NCBI RefSeq assembly: GCF_000002075.1 | Contig: NW_004797285.1 | Coordinates: forward strand, 1,668,514-1,732,513 | Length of the DNA: 64,000 bases | Source: Aplysia californica | Lineage: Eukaryota; Mollusca; Gastropoda; Aplysiida; Aplysiidae | Direction of reading: 5' to 3' | In this document: one piece after another, positions 58,801 through 64,000 of the stretch | How positions within the stretch are numbered: the stretch's first letter is position 1 | Layout: each line of letters opens with the position of its first letter | Translations under genes and position numbers: made by a program | The notes under the pieces: model-generated | Told to the model about the DNA's origin: nothing | What the model saw: only the letters and a program-made list of their open reading frames with translations | The model's database searches: none

Positions 58801-61800
58801 AAAAAACAAACTTCACTATAATAATATTCCCTTGGACATCAATTTTGTTGACGGGTCATTATTTTACTACAGAAGAATAAACAAGGGAAGTTAACGAGTA
58901 GAAGCTGAGCCATGCCCCTTTAAATCAAAGACCAGGTTCTTAGGCTGAGACCACTATATCAAGGCGTAACTTCATCTTTATGAAGGTGAATCTGAACAGT
59001 TAAATGTTATGGATTTCAAAGATGGATAAAGAACTTTGTGTCCTCTTTTTTTAATGAAATGTGGGAATGTTTCGTTTGTCCTGTTGCCTAGCTATGACTT
59101 ATCAGTTTTCTCCTTTCTCTTTTGTCACACTTGAATGGTATTTCACTTCAGGTTGGAGTTGTGAAACAGACTGAAACAGCACACCTAAAGGCAGCTGGTG
59201 ACAACAAGTCTGGGCCCTTCAGTAGAAAGCTTTCAGCATTGTACACAAAGTCTACTCTCATTGGAGAAGATATCCTTTGTAGTTTATAAAGCATTATCAT
59301 GTGTCATTATGAACGAAGCCTTTTATGTAAACTGGATGGGAATCAGGGACTGAGGAATGAGGGAAGTTTTTGTATATTAGTATTTACTTTCAAATGAGGA
59401 TATTTTGTCTCATGGTGACTGATATACTGTAATTCCTTGTCAAAAATGAAACTTTTGTTGTGTTTATCATGTCGAATATTAGATGTGACACACTTCAGAT
59501 TCTTAGCACAAATAAAAAATTTGAACAAATTTACTCATGGCAAGCGTATTGTTTGATGAGTTAGTGAATTAGAAGCAAACAGATTATTACTTAGACACTA
59601 TGAAGCTTACTTTATTTTTTTGTAGCTTAGCCTCTCATAAATTTATTTCATCTTTTTATATTATGAAATGCTTTGTGTACTTTTACATCATAGTGTTCAT
59701 GTTTTGTAGAAGGTCATTTCACGTCTTGCCATAAAACTAAGAAACTATTGAGTGTTCTCTGGAGCAGATGGTAGACGTCATATTTTGTTTCACTTTTTTA
59801 GGACATTGAAACTGATATTACTTTACTTCATAGAGATAATGCCTTGACTAGCTCACATGTTGATTCAGCGTCTGGGGAATCTGACCTGTCCTCGACTTTG
59901 CCAGAAAGTCACTACCTCATGTGTATATACGAGCAGCCTCAGGAGACAGCCATTAAAACTGTCCATGTTGGCCTCATGGTAACTGAAATGTTGCAACTCA
60001 TCAGTGTTACTCTTGCATTGTTCGTATAGTCTGCAGTCAAAGTCTTTTTTGATCGTGTTTTATTCATACTTTCATCGAACTGTTAATTTACATGCATGCT
60101 GCTTTTTTGTCAATGGTTTGCCATTTATTTTTATAGTGATATTCTTTTTTGAGTATTACTCATGTATTGAATACTTTTTCTTTTGGCATTTTCACATTTG
60201 TTTAAACTCTTATTGTCTGTTTGATGGTGGTGCTTTATATGGTTTGTCCCTTTACTTTTTAGTCGATAATTATGCGTGAATACTTCAATGTCCTGACACA
60301 TTTATTATTTATAGGATATTAACTTTCTCTTTGTTTGGCGTTATGTGTTTAGCTTGTGTCTCTGTGCTTCTCTTTTAATTCCGCCAGGAATGAAAATTTG
60401 GTGTTACACTTTGTTTCTGTTCGGTTTCTTTGTGTAGTGCCTGGATTTTCCGATCCATGTTTGTTTAAAGAATCTGAAATCAAAATTCATGTTTAACTTT
60501 TATTTAAGACATTTCAGTGAACAAATGTTGTGATTTATCCTGTTGTTCCAAAACTGTACAGTACTGCCGCAAAATTATTTGGTTAAATATAAATTGATTT
60601 GACTTATCATGTAATAAAAATCTTTATTGTTTTTCCAGTGTGTGGATCCAGCAACTGGGGATATGGTTTTTGACTGTTTTCAAGACTCTACCACTTATAC
60701 TGAGCTGGAAACACGCATTTCCCACCTGAAACCTGTTGAGATTTTGCTGTCCACAAAAGTCTCTGACAGGATGAATCAAATTTTAACAGACATTTCAACT
60801 TTCAGGTAATCATCATAATAAGTCTGATGGTTTATTTGATGTACTCTTGAGCTATTTAAACAGGTTTTGCTCTATGTTTAAGATAGGATACTTATGAACT
60901 TTGTGAAAACGGTCTGTTATTAGTTATAATATTGGTTTTCACCCCTCATCTACACAATTTAGATAATTTAGTTTGTCAGGGCTAACTTGGCCTGAGTGTG
61001 ATCCAGCATCCCAACAGAAAGATGGAGGTACCTGATGAAATAGATTTCCCCTCTTGGGAATCGATCTCACTTCTTTCGTTTACAGGGAAGATGAGCCTGA
61101 TCATTACACCAGACCCTGGTTTTGTCATTGTCAGTTGTAGCAATTTTATTAAAATTTAAAGTTTTTCTTTCTTTCTACTGTGTCTTTCATGTTTCCTTTT
61201 TGAAAACGTGTTGGCAGTGCCACTAAAGATGACAGAATCAGAATAGAGAAGTTGGACAATGATGAATTCCTCCATAGTCAAGCAGTAGCAGCAGTTTCTA
61301 CTTTTTACAGCAATGGTGAGTCGACCAAAGAAGTGATTAATTTGAAAAGAGTGGCAATGATGAAAAGTAACTCTCTTAACCTGTATTTTACAGAACAAGT
61401 GATTAAAAAACAACCTTGGAGTTAAATATTTTTCTTTGCTTTTGTTTTAAGATGTATTTTGCTTGTTCTTCCTAAGAGGATGTTAGTCGTAAACTGTAGG
61501 AGGCAACTAACAAAATTTTTTCCCTCATGCCTGAAGAAAAAGGAAAGGTCAATGAGTGCCGCATTATATTAATTTTTGCTTAAGATTTTCTGCCTTTTTA
61601 TTCTGCTATCTGCACCCATCTGTTCAATTGCCATCTCTATGACCTTTGTCTTTATTCATATTTCTAATGATAGGCTTTCGAATTTCAGCAACATTTTAGT
61701 GGGTATGCATTTGTATGAAATTGTCAAGGTTTTTTTTTGTTTGTTATTATAGTAGAGGGTTTTACGGCGCTCGCAACTGCATAAGGTCATATGAACGCCA

Positions 61801-63870
61801 AGTGTCAACGGTTTAAAGAAATGTTTCTTTGTGACGAACAAGCAAATTGTATTTCAACAGTTATGTTGCTTTTTGTTTTTAAAAAATTCAATGATTCTTA
61901 ACATTCTTGTGTTATTTTGATGAGAGATCATGTTTGTCTTTCACTTGTAAATCCCATTTCTCGTAGTAAGATGCCTTGAGCTTAGTTTTCAAGAGAAAAG
62001 GCTTTTCATTTGTTATTTTCATTAATCTTGTTATAATTTCGAATTACTATTGTTTGTGTTGTATCATTGGTGCTGCTTTCTGTATTGTCAGATCACACTG
62101 GACTTCAAAAAGCCCTGAAACTTGAGAAACCTGTCATCAGTTGCCTTTCAGCCCTTATTTCCTATCTCAGAGATTTCAAACTCGATAAAATTTTATCTGA
62201 GACAAGGTAAGTTGTGCCTTACATGTGTTTCATACCATCACAATTTTTGTTAATTACCTTTTCCTTTAATTGAATTGTATTATATTGAGATGTTAATGAA
62301 AAATTGAATTGTATTCTATTGAGATGTTTTTCATTTGTTTGAATATATGCACTGTATGCATGTATTACTCTTTCATGATTTAATTAAGGATAAATGTTTT
62401 CTGCAGTGTAACTTTTCTTTCTTTTTTTTTTTTTTTACTTACCTTCCTTGAGAGAATCTTTGCCTACATTGAAGAAAATTGTCAATGATCTGCGTTTGCA
62501 TTTATAATTGCTACCTTGGTAGAAAGGCTTACTTTCCTGTTGCAACTTTGTAAAGAAACATTTTAACTGTATTGTGTTAATGTATACTTTTGTTAAAGTA
62601 TCCTTTTGTTAAAGAAACAAAAGTTCAGTATATTGTTCATTTGATAACTTGAATAGTCATCTTTTTTACAAATTGTGGTATACAATTAATTGAATATTCG
62701 TGTGTTTCAGCAACTTCCGGCCGTTCTCTGTGAGGTCATCATACATGCACCTGAGTGGTCAGTGTCTGCGCAACTTGGAGGTTTTTGCCAACTCCTGCGA
62801 TGGCTCAGAAAGGGGCTCGCTGTTCTGGATGCTAAACCACACAAGAACGAAGTTTGGGTCTCGTTTGTTACGGCGATGGATCGCTCAACCCTTATTAGAC
62901 AAAGAGTAAGTGAATACGTTTTTGCCAAAGAAAAATAGATTTCGAAAATAAGGCTAATGGTGTACGAGTGTAATGTAAAAGACATTGGCTTTAACCCTAT
63001 CCTTACGCCCTGGGGTCATTTTGTACCCACGGGGTTGTATTCTTCACATTTTGGAATACTTGTAGTACGAAGATCTCTTTGAAACTCTCAGTATTTCTCA
63101 AAAAATCATTTTTACAGACTATGCAAAGCGTACGGATCGGATTAACGAGTAAATTTCCTCTTTGAAAGTGGTGGCACAGAGTTCCCCACGTCGTATGGAT
63201 ACGATAGTAAAACACGACATATGGATAGGGTTAAAGATCACACTCTCTGTAGTATTGATGATTATGAAAAGCACCTTAAAAATTGGCATATCATTAACTG
63301 AAAAACACTGGGTTGTTCTCTCTGGAAGAAACACTTGTCAACTCTTTGGTCAGTTACGCCTACAATTTTCCACTCCTTATCACTTGCAAGAGAATGCTGA
63401 AGACGACTTGATATGTACATCAAAAGTGAAATGTTGTTGTTTATAAGTAAAGAATGATCCTTAGCTTTTCATAGTGTTTTCATCATTTGTGAAGTTTTTG
63501 TTTGTATTGTGTGAATTTACACACGAAAAGCTGATTCAAATAGTACAACTGCGTCCAGGTAGCAAAAATGTCAGACTTTCTTGATAAGTTTATAGGGTAT
63601 TTTGTGTTTGAATGAACGCCTTTGTATTTCTCATACTAATGTATTTGTGTTTCAAGTTGTGAGCAGCCATTTGGCTGGAAAGGTAAGTTCTGATGGGAAT
63701 CTATATTTCGGCTTGAAACATTTTCTTTATCCACCAGTGATATTGAGGCTCGCCTGGATGCTGTTGAAGAAATTCGAAGGGGGGATATAGATGGTTTAAA
63801 GAAGCTGAAAGACATGATGATAAAGATGCCAGATGTCGAGAGAGGTCTATGTTCCATCTACCACAAAAAG
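55722..63870 (+). CDS. MSH3: DNA mismatch repair protein MSH3, N-terminal part (continues past window)
   Basis: Coding exons: 55722-55856, 56926-57555, 58082-58198, 59152-59269, 59827-59978 (or from 59802), 60639-60805, 61218-61315, 62092-62206, 62711-62905, 63738-63870; together 620 codons with agreeing phases. Order: PCNA-binding QVTLSKFF near residue 16; acidic/Ser/Lys-rich linker; MutS mismatch-binding domain I ([57 protein letters not shown]); connector domain ([15 protein letters not shown]); lever start ([41 protein letters not shown]). This pattern is MSH3-specific. With MSH2 it forms MutS-beta, which binds insertion/deletion loops. The ATPase region is beyond the window. Confidence 0.94.
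56926..57555 (+). CDS. MSH3: MSH3 exon 2: Ser/Lys-rich linker and start of MutS domain I
   Basis: A 630-bp exon, phase 0 to 0. The first 150 residues are low-complexity Ser/Lys/Asp/Glu with basic patches such as KKPRPQK, likely nuclear-localising. The last 40 encode the mismatch-binding domain start ([35 protein letters not shown]). Confidence 0.93.
59270..59826 (+). other. MSH3: Candidate U12-type (AT-AC) intron of MSH3
   Basis: The intron begins with ATATCCTTT, a perfect U12-type 5' splice site, right after the codons for IGE and one base (G) at 59269. No GT donor in the following bases keeps the frame. An AC at 59825-59826 joins in frame (G plus TT, then CATAGAGAT). The conventional AG at 59800-59801 would need a non-AT-AC, non-GT donor. 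Branch-point match is weak. Confidence 0.6.
60971..61118 (-). repeat. tRNA-derived SINE, copy 3
   Basis: Minus-strand head TCTGGTGTAATGATCAGGCT (A-box-like) and GAGATCGATTCCCAAGAGGG (B-box-like), then a body ACCTCCATCTTTCTGTTGGG ending GTTAGCCCTGACAAAC. It shares the body with 46339-46467. In an MSH3 intron. Confidence 0.78.
61753..61804 (+). repeat. Copy 3 of the conserved stem-loop motif
   Basis: GGCGCTCGCAACTGCATAAG followed by GTCATATGAACGCC: a GGCGC.C/GAACGCC stem around an ACTGCATAAGGTCATAT loop, shared with 3800-3845 and 36606-36655. In an MSH3 intron. Confidence 0.65.
62995..63230 (+). mobile_element. TTAA-flanked MITE, short copy
   Basis: TTAA at 62991-62994 and 63231-63234 bounds inverted ends CCCTATCCTTACG and CCCTATCCATATG. 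236 bp, non-coding, in the MSH3 intron between exons 9 and 10. Confidence 0.72.
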
Positions 63871-64000
63871 GTGAGCTACTCTTATACCCGATTCCTCAGT
63901 GCTACCCTAGTTTAGATTGTTGTATTCGGTTTGGATTTTGATGTTCCATGGTCTCTATCACTACTCAATCAATACTTGTTGCTTCAGTTCTGAGAAAATA

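Overview
The window is animal nuclear DNA: AT-rich, full of introns, microsatellites and small DNA transposons. A secreted multi-module protein of the hemocytin/SCO-spondin/mucin type, with many WxxW modules, and repeat types common in marine invertebrates suggest a mollusc, most likely a gastropod. The species is not provable from the sequence. No bacterial-type features, CRISPR arrays, tRNA genes or rRNA genes were seen.

Layout. (1) 876-29551, plus strand: the 3' part of a very large secreted-protein gene, 29 exons. Its order is a Pro/Thr/Ser-rich repeat, WxxW modules (nine in all), a TIL/VWC segment, an F5/8C (discoidin) domain, a second TIL/VWC segment, an LDLa module, VWC segments and a C-terminal cystine knot. 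The introns hold MITEs, a P-like transposon nested in a MITE, TTAA-flanked elements and microsatellites. (2) 29552-33725: intergenic, with a MITE and an internally deleted pogo/Tigger element. (3) 33726-47092, minus strand: a complete three-exon gene for mitochondrial ribosomal protein L43. Its 11.2-kb first intron holds a broken Gypsy fossil and several DNA elements. (4) 47093-55721: intergenic, mostly nested DNA elements: a 3.7-kb element with long inverted repeats that carries a composite hAT, a TATACAGACC element, and the second copy of a 1.5-kb element whose first copy lies in the MRPL43 intron. (5) 55722 to the right edge, plus strand: the first ten coding exons (620 codons) of the mismatch-repair gene MSH3, divergent from MRPL43. 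The ATPase half lies outside the window.

The three genes have no evident shared function. The first encodes an extracellular, probably gel- or clot-forming protein; MRPL43 acts in the mitochondrial large ribosomal subunit; MSH3 acts in nuclear mismatch repair. The main points for a second look are a 35-bp tandem duplication that breaks the frame of one WxxW exon, a nearly identical duplicated exon pair with decayed exon tails beside it, a P-like element with an intact 8-bp target duplication, a likely AT-AC (U12) intron in MSH3, and the nested long-inverted-repeat element. I found no convincing new multi-gene system; the novelty is in the mobile elements and exon evolution. Exon limits come from splice consensus and reading phase read by eye, without transcripts.
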